From JAKVCB01 sp963578605 (GTDB taxonomy: Bacteria; Planctomycetota; Planctomycetia; Pirellulales; Lacipirellulaceae), in the NCBI GenBank assembly GCA_963578605.1, contig CAUZEA010000073.1, positions 1 through 29,726 on the forward strand: a DNA stretch of 29,726 nt. The letters are read 5' to 3'. This document shows positions 16,100-25,279 of this stretch, piece after piece. The first letter of the stretch is position 1. Each line of letters starts with the position of its first letter. Made by a program: the position numbers and the translations under genes. Below the pieces are notes generated by a model. It searched no databases. It was not told where the DNA came from and saw only the letters and a list, made by a program, of their open reading frames with translations.

Positions 16100-18360
16100 G
16101 GCACTACCTCCAGCTTAAGAGCAATCAACCCCCACGGCTCGATTTTCGTGGTTCGCCTCAACACGCCGCCCGCCCACTGGCCAACGGCCTGCTCCCCTTG
16201 CGGTGTCCAGCGAGTCACCTTCAATTTTTTCTCCGGGCCGATCTCTGTAATCTCATTGAGATCCTGGGTCCACGTGAACTCGTGTTCCTGCTCGCTGTCG
16301 TAATTCAAAAAGAAGACCCCCACCGTCCCGTCGGGCGCTCTCCAGGCGCTGCCTTCGATCGCCTTCACCGGAAAAGCGGGCTGGTACTGCCCGCACGCGC
16401 TGCCAGGCAGTACCGGCAGGTCGCCCTCAATCTTTGGGGGCCTGAGCATTTCGCCATATCCCAGGTACGGCTTGGCGAACTGGGTGTGACACCGCAAGAG
16501 ATTCCTGTAGTAGATTCCCATATCCCCAACTCTTCCGGCAGCAAGCCAGGGCATGATATTGTTAAACCCATTCTCGGTTCCCATCATCCACCACCGCCCG
16601 ATCGTCTGCGGCGTACTACAGTTCTGCACACCTCCGAATACCTGCGTATAGCCATGATACACGGCGAGGTAAACTGGCGTGTTCGAAGACACCCCTCCCG
16701 TGTGCACGGAGTCGACGACATCAATGCACCACTCCGCTGTGTCTTCGGCACAGAGCATGAACTCGGGATTCAGCTTCTTGCACTCGGCGCGCACCTGTTC
16801 GTACAGGCCGTGCACCGCCTTGGACCAGTAGTCACCTCCGGCGATCGGGTGCCCGTGATCGGTGTTGAAACAATCTGACGTATGGTTGGTGAAGTAGTCA
16901 AAATAAATGCCGTCCACCCCGTACTTCCCAACCAGTTCCGTCGCGACCTCAAGCATCTTGCCTCGCCACAACTGGGTGGCGGGGCACATCGCTGCAGACA
17001 GTTCGGGACTGCTCACATAGGTCTCTGCGACTGTCCCCGACTCCATCAACAAGCCCCCTTTGCGCTCCGCATCTTCGGTCCGATAGCTTTCAGTGGCGGT
17101 GTTCCACAGCCACCCGATCACGTAGGGAACCACTCGCATGTTCTTCGCCTGCAAATCCTTTACGAGCTGTGCAAACTCCTGCGAACCAATCCTCGGAGGG
17201 AAGTAGGCGGGATTGGTATCGTGGTGGTATGCATTTGAACTCCACCCGGAATCGTGGCAGATGCTCTCGGGAGTGTCGAAGAACTCTTGAGTCATGTACG
17301 CCAGTTCGATGTTCCCCTCGTTACTCAGAGAGCCGATCATCCGGTACCCCAGTTTGACCAGCCACTGCGGATAATCCTTCCGCTTTTGAATCGGTCCTTT
17401 CCTGGACCAGGGCGCCGTCAAGGCCCACTTGCGGTAGATCCGCGCCACGTCAAACCAGTCGCCTTGAAACGGCCCCACGACCACATCACCGGGGCTGCGA
17501 TACTCACGCACCAGTTCCTTCGCTCCCCAGTTCAGCACAGGATGCGAAATGGAAAAGGCGAGCGTTCCACCGGCCGCACCCGGTGTCCAGGCGAAATACT
17601 TCCGATGAACCTGCCCGTCTTCCTCGGCACAGTAAAGCCCTCGTCCATCTCCCATGAGCGCCGTGAACTGCATCGCTCCAAGCGGGTACTTGAACCCCAC
17701 CGCTTCCCCCGAAACAAGCGGCGATTCCTTCACGTCGCCCACATGGTGTGTTAGAAGTATTTGATCGCTCTGGGCTCCTTCGGTGAGTGGCAAAATGCCT
17801 TGCACCATGGGAAACGTTACGGTCTTCAGCCCCGGTCCTGCGCCCCTTACGTTGATGCGTATCCTCGACCGCGCAAGGCTCTGTCCGCTCTTCAGGCGCG
17901 TTTCTACCTCTACCGGCACATCCTCCCGGGGCCACGTGAATAACAGCTTTCCCTCGCCACCGGTGGCATCGAACTTTACCTTGCACGGCACGCCCACATT
18001 ATCATAAGACAGGAGTTCTCCACCGATTCTTTTCAGATCTACCTTCCACGCTGTCGCCTTCGACTCCTCGAGCCTCAGTAGTTCTTTCTCTGATCTCAGA
18101 TCACGGATTCTCAATAAGCCCCCGCCGTGTTCTGCCCTCGACCACAAATAAATCACCTGCTCATTGCGCAAGTAGGGAAATCCATCCAGAATTCCCACTG
18201 CCACGCCATCCGACCTCTTTTCTTGGGCATGAACTGCTTCGGTCGATAGCTTCGCCATCACACGATCAACTCCCTGATCATCGGCCGCCGATGGAGTTAC
18301 CCAAAGCGTGGAAGTTGCCAAAAGAACGAGCCTTCCCGTGAATTGTTGTACTCGTTTCAT
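16096..18360 (-). CDS. Hydrolase B: secreted putative glycoside hydrolase lacking the CBM-like domain
   Basis: This 754-residue paralog of hydrolases A, C and D has a signal peptide (about 1-26, cleavage near PSAA-DD) that leads directly into the linker VMAKLSTEA. That linker lies after the CBM-like domain in paralog D (LAKLSTEG), so about 170 residues of N-terminal domain are absent. The rest is complete: beta-domain (50-300), barrel with GIYFDYF (D488) and LCAEDTAEW (E539), and C-terminal EPWGLIALKLEVVP. It is closest to D in its end region (KLKVTRWTPQG.QAVGQWAGG, RRTTKIEPWG). Upstream is a 214-bp gap to gene C with no confident promoter and only a weak purine-rich ribosome-binding site. 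The stop overlaps the 41-codon ORF. Substrate and catalytic roles are inferred only. Confidence 0.8.
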   Translation of the reverse strand: MKRVQQFTGRLVLLATSTLWVTPSAADDQGVDRVMAKLSTEAVHAQEKRSDGVAVGILDGFPYLRNEQVIYLWSRAEHGGGLLRIRDLRSEKELLRLEESKATAWKVDLKRIGGELLSYDNVGVPCKVKFDATGGEGKLLFTWPREDVPVEVETRLKSGQSLARSRIRINVRGAGPGLKTVTFPMVQGILPLTEGAQSDQILLTHHVGDVKESPLVSGEAVGFKYPLGAMQFTALMGDGRGLYCAEEDGQVHRKYFAWTPGAAGGTLAFSISHPVLNWGAKELVREYRSPGDVVVGPFQGDWFDVARIYRKWALTAPWSRKGPIQKRKDYPQWLVKLGYRMIGSLSNEGNIELAYMTQEFFDTPESICHDSGWSSNAYHHDTNPAYFPPRIGSQEFAQLVKDLQAKNMRVVPYVIGWLWNTATESYRTEDAERKGGLLMESGTVAETYVSSPELSAAMCPATQLWRGKMLEVATELVGKYGVDGIYFDYFTNHTSDCFNTDHGHPIAGGDYWSKAVHGLYEQVRAECKKLNPEFMLCAEDTAEWCIDVVDSVHTGGVSSNTPVYLAVYHGYTQVFGGVQNCSTPQTIGRWWMMGTENGFNNIMPWLAAGRVGDMGIYYRNLLRCHTQFAKPYLGYGEMLRPPKIEGDLPVLPGSACGQYQPAFPVKAIEGSAWRAPDGTVGVFFLNYDSEQEHEFTWTQDLNEITEIGPEKKLKVTRWTPQGEQAVGQWAGGVLRRTTKIEPWGLIALKLEVVP

Positions 18361-18574
18361 AGTTCTGGGTTTCTTTGTTAGGACGCGGTGCTTTGAGGTC
18401 CGTTACCGTGAGGAACGACACTATATGCATCAGGTTGTAGGTATCCACAGCACGACGACCTGGTTCAGGTGCCGCTATAAGTCGTCGCTTGTATTCGCTT
18501 TGCTGGTTGCTATATGAAGTTGCCTAATGGTGCAAACGGTTACCAGTTCAGCCTGGTGAAACTGGCCACGAAGC

Positions 18575-21500
18575 TCATTTATCCAACGCAAGAACCGCTC
18601 GGAACCCGATTTCAGCACTCGCGTTGGTTGGTGCGTAGTTGTACCGTGATCCGCTGCGGCAGACGACAGTGCCCAGACCCCAACTACCACCGCGGAGTAT
18701 TTTCGTCATTCTGCCTTCAAGCCGTGCCGACCCGTCCGTTGGCGGTTCGGCGTACCTGGTCCGTTGCCACCAGGGCTGCCGCGACAGCTCGACGTACTCG
18801 TTAGAGACATAGTCGTCTTCTACCCACTCCCTGACGTTACCCAGCATGTCGTAGAGTCCCCAGGTATTCGGAAGCTTGCCCGCTACCGAATGTGTATGGT
18901 ACTCCCGGCTGGTGTTCGCCCAGCCATACTTGGCAAACTCCTTCTCGTCCTCGCCGAAGTAATAGGGCGTGGTCGTTCCCGCGCGGCAGGCGTACTCCCA
19001 CTGCGCGTCGCTGGGAAGGGCCAGTCCCGCCCATTGGCAAAACGCCTTCACATTCTTCCAGTTTACCCACACTACGGGGTAGTCGTCTGCGGATGACATG
19101 ATGCTCTTTCCGCGCCAGTGCCGCAGATACATGTCATAGTCGGGGTCCGGGTCTAGGTCGCCCGCGCCGTCGTAACCGGTCGCTTCAACAAACCTGCGAT
19201 ACTGGGCGTTGGTTACCTCTGTCTTTCCCATGTAGAAAGGCGCGCCTATCGTCACTTGGTACGCCCCTTTGCCCGAGCCCATCTCGAATTCACCGGCCGG
19301 TACCAGGATCATCTCTAACCCGGTTTTCTCATGGATGATCAAATCCGCGTAACCTTCCGGCGCGGCCTTTGCACCCTCGGCCACACGGCACTCAGTGGGA
19401 GTTTTTAACGGCAATACCTCCAGCTTAAGAGCAATCAATCCCCATGAGTCGATACTCATAGTTTTTGTCAGGACGCCACCGTCCCATTCGCCAACGATCA
19501 GTTCCCCGTCGGGGGTCCATCGCGATACTTTCAATTTCTGGTCGGGGCCAATGCCCACAATCTCATTAAGATCCTGTGTCCAGGTGAACTTGTGCGTCTC
19601 TTTGTCGTAGTTCAAAAAGAACAGCCCGATCGTCCCGTCGGGTGCCCGCCAGGCGCTCCCTTCGACGGCCGGTACCGGGAACGCGGCCTGGTATTGCCCG
19701 CATGCGCTGCCGGGCAGGATCGGCAGGTTTCCCTCAATCTTTGGGGGCCGCAGCATCTCGCCGTAACCCAGGTAGGGCCTGGCGAACTGGGCGTGACACC
19801 ACAGGAGTTTTCTGTAGTAGGGCCCCATCTCACCAAAGTGGTCACTGCCCAGCCAGGGCATGAGATTGTTTTCCCCGTTCTGGGTCCCCGTCAGCCACCA
19901 ACGCCCGAGCGTCTGCGGGGTGGAGCAGTTCTGCACGCCCCCAAAAATCTGCGTGTATCCATGATACACGGCAAAGTAAACCGGGGTGTCGGAGGTAACC
20001 CCGCCTGAGTGCACGGTGTCGACGACGTCAATGCACCACTCCGCTGTGTCTTCTGCACTGATCATCATCTCAGGATCCAGCTTCTTGCATTCTCGGCGCA
20101 CGTCTTCGTACTGTGCATGCACCGCCTTTGCCCAGTAGTCACCGCCGGCAATGGCATGCCCGTGATCGGTGTTGAAGCAATCTTCCGTGTGGTTGGTGAA
20201 ATAGTCAAAGTAGAGGCCGGAAACCCCGTATTTCCCTACCAGGGTCGTCGAGATTGCAACCATTTTCTTTCGCCACAACTCGGTGGCGGGACAAATCCCT
20301 GCAGACAGGTCATGGCTGCCCGCATAGGTCACCGGCACGATCCCCTGTTCCATTAACAAGCCCGCTTTTTCCCCCTCTTCCATCCGGTAGCTTTCGGTGG
20401 TGGTGTTCCACAGCCACCCGATGATGTAGTTCACGACCCGGATGTCCTTCGCACGCAAATTTTTTACGAGCTGCGCATAGTTCGCCGAGCCAATTCGCGG
20501 GGGCAGGTACTCGGGATTGGAATGGTGGTCGTAACCGGGCATGTAACCGTAATCATGGAGGATGACGTTCGGCAGGTTGAAGAAGTCCCGATGCAGGTCC
20601 ACGAAACCGATGTCCGCCTCGTCGTTCATGCGGTTGTTCGACCAGTACGCCAGGTTGAGCAGCCACTTCGGATAATCGTCCCGCGCATGGATGGGCCCCT
20701 TCCTGCACCACGGCGCCGTCAACGCCCACTTCCGGTAAATGCGCGCCGCGTCAAACCAGTCACCTTGAAACGGACCCACCACCAGGTCGCCGGGACTGCG
20801 ATACTCGAGCACCATTTTTTCGGCACCCCAGTTGAGCACCGGATGGGAAATGGAAAAGGTCAGTGTCTTGCGGTCCGCATCCGGCGTCCAGTCGAAATGT
20901 TTCCGATTGGCCTGACCGTCCTCCTCGGCACAGTAGAGCCCCCGTCCATCTCCCAGGAGTGCCGTGAACTGCATCGATCCTTCCGGATACTTGAAGCCGA
21001 CCGGGTCGCCTTCAAGAAGGGGGGATTCTTTCACATCACCTATCGCGAGGGGATGGAGTATCTGGTCCGCCGCCGCCCCCTCGGTCATGGGCAGGATCCC
21101 CGACACCAAAGGATGCGTCACGGTCATCAGTCCCGTTCCTTCACCCGTCACTTCGGCCAGTATCTGCGACCGCGCCAGGCTTTCGTCGGCCTTCAACCGT
21201 GCCACGACCGTGACCTGCAGGTCCGCCAGAGACCAGGTGAACGAGAGCTTGCCCTCACCATTGTCCGCCTCGACGGTCACCTCACAGGGCACGCCTGCAT
21301 TTGTATAAGAGAGGCGCTGTCCATCCGCTTTCTTCACGTCCACCTGCCACGCAGTCGCCTTTGACTCGTCGATCCGCAGCAGTTCCTTTTCCGATATCGA
21401 ATCATGGACTCTCAACATGCCGCCGCCGTTTTCACCTTGCGACCACAAAACGGTTACCTGTTCATTGCGCAAGTAGGGGTATCCATCGAGCATGCCGGCC

Positions 21501-22216
21501 TCGACGCCCGCCGACCGCTTTGCGTTCGGGTCTGCTCCGGTCATCAGCGTTGCCAGCCGGGCATCTTGTATCGCTTGGGCTCTGTCAGTTGCTTTCGCCG
21601 CAGCGGATTCGACGGCGGCCGGTGTCGGGTTGAAATCCCACAGGGAAAAGTCATCCACCCGAATGACCCCGCCTTTGCCGCCCTGCCCCTGCTGGTCCAA
21701 GTGTATCATCATGCTGTAGAAATCTTCAGGCGTGGTGGATGCCTGGGCAGTGAACTCATGGGATATGTACTTCCATTTTCCATCGACCTTCATATCGAAA
21801 GAAAGATCTTTGCGATCATGGTTCGTGTCGTTTTTCATATCGCGGGCAATCGCGTGTTTGACCGGTCCGTCAGGCGCGCCGCCCGCGACGACCTTGTACC
21901 AGATCGACATTCGGTATTTCTTGCCGCCCTCAAGCCCAAATACCCGGGCGCGAATAAAGTTGGCGCAGGCAAACTCCTCGGTGGTGTTAATCTGAAGTGA
22001 TCGTTTTCCGGTTGAGCCCGGACGGATGTCATCGCTCGATGAATAGACGGCGCCGACGGCGCCCGCACCCTTGCAGTGCCACATTCTCCAGTCCGATATG
22101 CCGGCCTCGAAGTCGCCCTGCGGAAGCATCTCAACGGCATGCGATAATCTGGGTACGCCGGATATGAACATGGTGACGACCACGCACCATTTCAGCAACC
22201 TCGCCACTTGTTTCAT
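18575..22216 (-). CDS. Hydrolase C: CBM-like domain, glycoside hydrolase and SUMF1 domain fused
   Basis: This 1,213-residue protein has a signal peptide identical in layout to hydrolase A, a CBM-like domain (about 30-195), a beta-domain and barrel (candidates D671 in GLYFDYF and E722 in ISAEDTAEW), and the C-terminal hydrolase strand LKLEVLP (to ~936). It then runs without a break into LKTPTECRVAEGAK and a full SUMF1 domain (to 1213). The SUMF1 part has ILRGGSWGLGTVVCRSGSRY: the second active-site Cys of formylglycine-generating enzymes is kept and the first is Leu. The ATG at 22216 is preferred over the open upstream frame (to 22321) because of AGAAGGA seven bases upstream. The SUMF1 part has an extra segment (ELSRQPWWQRTRY) compared with the stand-alone protein. 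No homologous fusion is known to me. Confidence 0.82.
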   Translation of the reverse strand: MKQVARLLKWCVVVTMFISGVPRLSHAVEMLPQGDFEAGISDWRMWHCKGAGAVGAVYSSSDDIRPGSTGKRSLQINTTEEFACANFIRARVFGLEGGKKYRMSIWYKVVAGGAPDGPVKHAIARDMKNDTNHDRKDLSFDMKVDGKWKYISHEFTAQASTTPEDFYSMMIHLDQQGQGGKGGVIRVDDFSLWDFNPTPAAVESAAAKATDRAQAIQDARLATLMTGADPNAKRSAGVEAGMLDGYPYLRNEQVTVLWSQGENGGGMLRVHDSISEKELLRIDESKATAWQVDVKKADGQRLSYTNAGVPCEVTVEADNGEGKLSFTWSLADLQVTVVARLKADESLARSQILAEVTGEGTGLMTVTHPLVSGILPMTEGAAADQILHPLAIGDVKESPLLEGDPVGFKYPEGSMQFTALLGDGRGLYCAEEDGQANRKHFDWTPDADRKTLTFSISHPVLNWGAEKMVLEYRSPGDLVVGPFQGDWFDAARIYRKWALTAPWCRKGPIHARDDYPKWLLNLAYWSNNRMNDEADIGFVDLHRDFFNLPNVILHDYGYMPGYDHHSNPEYLPPRIGSANYAQLVKNLRAKDIRVVNYIIGWLWNTTTESYRMEEGEKAGLLMEQGIVPVTYAGSHDLSAGICPATELWRKKMVAISTTLVGKYGVSGLYFDYFTNHTEDCFNTDHGHAIAGGDYWAKAVHAQYEDVRRECKKLDPEMMISAEDTAEWCIDVVDTVHSGGVTSDTPVYFAVYHGYTQIFGGVQNCSTPQTLGRWWLTGTQNGENNLMPWLGSDHFGEMGPYYRKLLWCHAQFARPYLGYGEMLRPPKIEGNLPILPGSACGQYQAAFPVPAVEGSAWRAPDGTIGLFFLNYDKETHKFTWTQDLNEIVGIGPDQKLKVSRWTPDGELIVGEWDGGVLTKTMSIDSWGLIALKLEVLPLKTPTECRVAEGAKAAPEGYADLIIHEKTGLEMILVPAGEFEMGSGKGAYQVTIGAPFYMGKTEVTNAQYRRFVEATGYDGAGDLDPDPDYDMYLRHWRGKSIMSSADDYPVVWVNWKNVKAFCQWAGLALPSDAQWEYACRAGTTTPYYFGEDEKEFAKYGWANTSREYHTHSVAGKLPNTWGLYDMLGNVREWVEDDYVSNEYVELSRQPWWQRTRYAEPPTDGSARLEGRMTKILRGGSWGLGTVVCRSGSRYNYAPTNASAEIGFRAVLALDK

Positions 22217-22317
22217 CGTACTGTCCTTCTTGAAATGCACTAATGTATGGGGTCCAACACCTCGTCGTTGTAGCCCTGTTTGCCTGGGACACCGGGCGGA
22301 GAGTCTGGGAGTTTTAA

Positions 22318-22443
22318 TCATAAGAACCTCTCGGCTGGAGCCTTTGTCAGCTTTGCTGCCTGCAGTTTGGGGAGGCCCCTGCCAGCAAGACGCACTGTCG
22401 CGAAACGAGCAACAACCACAACCGCTGCGAACCTATTGCTCAC
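22318..22443 (-). CDS. Conserved 41-codon ORF after hydrolase D (GTG start)
   Basis: The GTG at 22443 overlaps the hydrolase D stop (GTGA). The 41 codons (MSNRFAAVVVVARFATVRLA at the start, AERFL at the end) match the ORF at 15974-16099 in length and ending, with changes mostly in the hydrophobic stretch: ACC has become ARF and an Arg has entered, which weakens the signal peptide. That pattern suggests relaxed constraint. It sits in a 227-bp block identical in length to 15873-16099. Confidence 0.35.
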   Translation of the reverse strand: MSNRFAAVVVVARFATVRLAGRGLPKLQAAKLTKAPAERFL

Positions 22444-25232
22444 GGCTCGACCTCCAGCTTAAGAGCGATCAATCCCCACGGCTCGATTTTCGTGGTTCGC
22501 CTCAACAGGCCGCCCGCCCACTGGCCAACGGCCTGCCCGCCTTGCGGTGTCCAGCGAGTCACCTTCAACTTGTTCTCCGAGCCAATCTCTGCAATTTCAT
22601 TGAGGTCCTGGGTCCAGGTGAACTCGTGTTCCTGCTCGCTGTCGTAATTCAAAAAAAAGATTCCCACGGTCCCATCGGGCGCTCTCCAGGCGCTCCCTTC
22701 GACCGCCCTCACCGGGAATGCGGGCTCGTACTGCCCGCACGCGCTGCCGGGAAGGATCGGCAGGTCGCCCTCAATCCTGGGAGGCCTGAGCATTTCGCCA
22801 TATCCCAGATACGGCCTGGCGAACTGGGTGTGACATCGCAAGAGATTCCTGTAATAGGATCCCATCTCACCAAACACCCCGGTTGCAAGCGCGGGCATAA
22901 TATTGTTTCTTCCGTTCTGGGTTCCCATCATCCACCACCGCCCGATCGTCTGCGGTGTACTACAGTTTGCTACGCCTCCGAATACCTGCGTGTACTCATG
23001 ATACACGGCGAGGTAAACCGGCGCGTTTGAGGAGACCGACCCAGTGTGTACGGTGTCGACAACATCAATGCACCACTCCGCGGTGTCCTCGGCACAGAGC
23101 ATGAACTCGGGATTCAATTTCTTGCACTCGGTGCGCACCTCTTTGTACAGGCTGTGCACGCCCTGGGACCAGTAGTCACCTCCGGCAATCGGGTGTCCGT
23201 GATCGGTGTTGAAACAATCTTCCGTGTGGTTCGTGAAGTAGTCGAAATAAATACCGTCCACTCCGTACTTCCCGACCAACTCCTTGGATAAATCAACCAT
23301 CTTCCTGCGCCACAACTGGGTGGCCGGACACATTGCTGCAGACAGATCATGACTGCCCGCATAGGTTACCGGGACAATCCCCGGTTCCATCAGCAAACCC
23401 GCTTTGCGTTCTGCATCCTCCATTCGGTAGCTTTCGGTGGTCGTGTTCCACAGCCATCCGATTACGTAGGGAACGACGCGTATATTCCTTGTCTTTAGTT
23501 TCTTTACGAGCGCCGCATAGTTCTCTGATCCAATCCTCGGGGGCAGGTAGTCGGGATTCGTATGGTGGTCATAGACATCGGACATCCACCCATAATCGTG
23601 GCAGATGCAGCCCTGTAGATCGAAAAACTCGCGATGCACGAACTCCAGACCGATAGCCCCCTCGTTAGTCAGGCGGTTGTTCGTCCAGTACGCCAGATTG
23701 ACGAGCCACGGCGGATAGTCGTCTCGCTCGTACATGCGGCCCTTCCTGCACCAGGGTGCCGTCACGGCCCACTTGCGATAAATCCGCGCCGCATCGAACC
23801 AGTCGCCTTGAAATGGCCCCATGACCAGGTCGCCGGGGCTCGTGTAATCTCGCACCAATTCCTTAGCTCCCCAGTTGAGTACCGGGTGCGCAATAGAAAA
23901 GGCCAGTGTTCCACTCGCCGCATCGGGGGTCCAGGCAAAATACTTCCGATTGGCCTGTCCGTCTTCCTCGGCACAGTAGAGACCTTCTCCATCTCCCAGG
24001 AGTGCCGTGAACTGCATCGATCCAAGCGGGTACTTAAAGCCCACCGCTTCCCCTGAAACAAGTGGAGATTCCTTTATAGTTCCCACACCACCGGTGTTAA
24101 TGATTTGATCACCCTGAGCGGCGTCTGTGAGCGGGACAATGCCCTTGACGACCGGAAATGTTACCGCCAGCAATCCGCGGTCTTCTCTCGAGGCCTCGAG
24201 AGTGATCCGGGACCGGGTCAGGCTTTCATCGTTCTTCAGTCGCGTCTCGACCTGGACCTGCGCATCTTCACCTGGCCACGTGAATAAGAGCTTTCCCTCG
24301 CCACCGGTGGCATCGAATTTCACTTCGCAGGGCACTTGGGTGTTTTCATAAGAGACTTGTGGTCCACCGGTTCGCTTTAGATCCACCTTCCACCATGTGG
24401 CTTCTGTTTCTTCGGTGGCCAACAAATCCTTGCCTGACCTCAGGTCGCGCACTCTTAATAATCCGCCCCCGTTTTGCGGTCGCGACCACAGGTAAATGAC
24501 CGTCTCGTTGCGGAGGTAGGGTAATCCACCGAGGATCCCTGCTTCGACTCCCCTCGATTGTTTTCCTTGCGGATTGGCTCCCTCGGTACTGAGCTTCGCC
24601 AGCACGTTCTCGATGTCTTCGGCCGGCATCGGGATCAATTCCCGAAGTGAAAAGTCGTCCAGCCGAAGGGTCCCGCCTTTGCCACCTTTGCCTCTCGGAG
24701 CAAGACTCACCATCAGTCTGTAGAAATCATCATCGGTCGTCGACAACTCAGCGGCGAACCTGCCAGACGCGTATTTCCATTTGCCGTCGACCTTCATATC
24801 GAAGTAAAGATCCTTGCGGTCCTGATTGGTGTCGTTTTTCCGGTCACTGGCGATCACGCTTTCGACCGGCCCGTTGGGGTTACCACCCGCGACGATCTTG
24901 TACCAGGTGGAAATCTGGTAAGTTTTTCCCCCTTGAAGGCCGTACACCGGTCGGCGGATCCAGTTGGTGCAGGCGAACGTGTCGGTGGTGTCGATTTGGA
25001 GCGATTGTTTGCCGGTGGAACCGGGACGCGTATCGTTGCTGGGGGAATAGACCACCCCCACAGCACCGGGGCCTTTGCAATGCCACGGGTCCCATCCCGA
25101 CTGGCCGGACTCAAAATCACCGTTGGTGAGCAACTCTCGCGCATCGACCGCATCCGCGACCGAACGTGTCGTCGTGGGCATCACGAACAAGACGGCAACC
25201 AAGACCCGATGGAAAACGCGGTGGTTGCTCAT
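22440..25232 (-). CDS. Hydrolase D: secreted putative glycoside hydrolase with CBM-like domain (first gene of the cluster)
   Basis: The protein is 930 residues from the ATG at 25232, which begins a clear signal peptide (MSNHRVFHRVLVAVLFVM, cleavage near SVADA-VD). An alternative ATG at 25271 would put 13 residues before it. A CBM-like sandwich follows (about 33-195; TNGDFESGQSGW and TLRLDDFSLRE), then the LAKLSTEG linker, a beta-domain and a barrel with GIYFDYF (D664) and LCAEDTAEW (E715), ending WGLIALKLEVEP. It is the B-type paralog that kept its binding domain. As the first gene of the minus-strand run D-C-B-A-SUMF1, it is probably driven by the promoter at 25280-25308. The stop overlaps a 41-codon ORF as GTGA. 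Substrate unknown. Confidence 0.8.
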   Translation of the reverse strand: MSNHRVFHRVLVAVLFVMPTTTRSVADAVDARELLTNGDFESGQSGWDPWHCKGPGAVGVVYSPSNDTRPGSTGKQSLQIDTTDTFACTNWIRRPVYGLQGGKTYQISTWYKIVAGGNPNGPVESVIASDRKNDTNQDRKDLYFDMKVDGKWKYASGRFAAELSTTDDDFYRLMVSLAPRGKGGKGGTLRLDDFSLRELIPMPAEDIENVLAKLSTEGANPQGKQSRGVEAGILGGLPYLRNETVIYLWSRPQNGGGLLRVRDLRSGKDLLATEETEATWWKVDLKRTGGPQVSYENTQVPCEVKFDATGGEGKLLFTWPGEDAQVQVETRLKNDESLTRSRITLEASREDRGLLAVTFPVVKGIVPLTDAAQGDQIINTGGVGTIKESPLVSGEAVGFKYPLGSMQFTALLGDGEGLYCAEEDGQANRKYFAWTPDAASGTLAFSIAHPVLNWGAKELVRDYTSPGDLVMGPFQGDWFDAARIYRKWAVTAPWCRKGRMYERDDYPPWLVNLAYWTNNRLTNEGAIGLEFVHREFFDLQGCICHDYGWMSDVYDHHTNPDYLPPRIGSENYAALVKKLKTRNIRVVPYVIGWLWNTTTESYRMEDAERKAGLLMEPGIVPVTYAGSHDLSAAMCPATQLWRRKMVDLSKELVGKYGVDGIYFDYFTNHTEDCFNTDHGHPIAGGDYWSQGVHSLYKEVRTECKKLNPEFMLCAEDTAEWCIDVVDTVHTGSVSSNAPVYLAVYHEYTQVFGGVANCSTPQTIGRWWMMGTQNGRNNIMPALATGVFGEMGSYYRNLLRCHTQFARPYLGYGEMLRPPRIEGDLPILPGSACGQYEPAFPVRAVEGSAWRAPDGTVGIFFLNYDSEQEHEFTWTQDLNEIAEIGSENKLKVTRWTPQGGQAVGQWAGGLLRRTTKIEPWGLIALKLEVEP

Positions 25233-25279
25233 CGATAGAACCTGTTGTTTGAGGACGGCATTTCTAATCACCCGGGTTG

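Larger units (their letters stand above)
12148..25232 (-). repeat. Direct duplication of a hydrolase/SUMF1 module (D-C and B-A-SUMF1)
   Basis: Two modules lie head to tail: 25232-18575 (D, 41-codon ORF, C fused to SUMF1) and 18360-12148 (B, 41-codon ORF, A, SUMF1). The offset is exactly 6,344 bp at the end of B versus D (16096/22440), the small-ORF starts (16099/22443) and the starts of A versus C (15872/22216). The sequences around 13140-13260 and 19484-19604 look identical. The copies differ by loss of the CBM-like domain in B and by the fusion in C. Confidence 0.9.

Noticed and set aside
18453..18487. Inverted repeat CGACGAC/GTCGTCG between hydrolases C and B as a terminator or operator
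   Set aside because: The arms are only 7 bp with a ~21-base loop and no T-run; this could easily be chance in GC-rich DNA.
20522..21364. Long plus-strand open frames opposite the hydrolases (also 14178-15020)
   Set aside because: They are antisense shadows of high-GC coding sequence. They occur at matching places in A and C only because those genes are near-identical, and show no recognisable protein family.
22217..22321. N-terminal extension of hydrolase C (and of A, 15873-16064) to upstream in-frame start codons
   Set aside because: The internal ATGs at 22216 and 15872 each have AGAAGGA seven bases upstream and begin a proper signal peptide. The extensions differ in length and overlap the small-ORF region.
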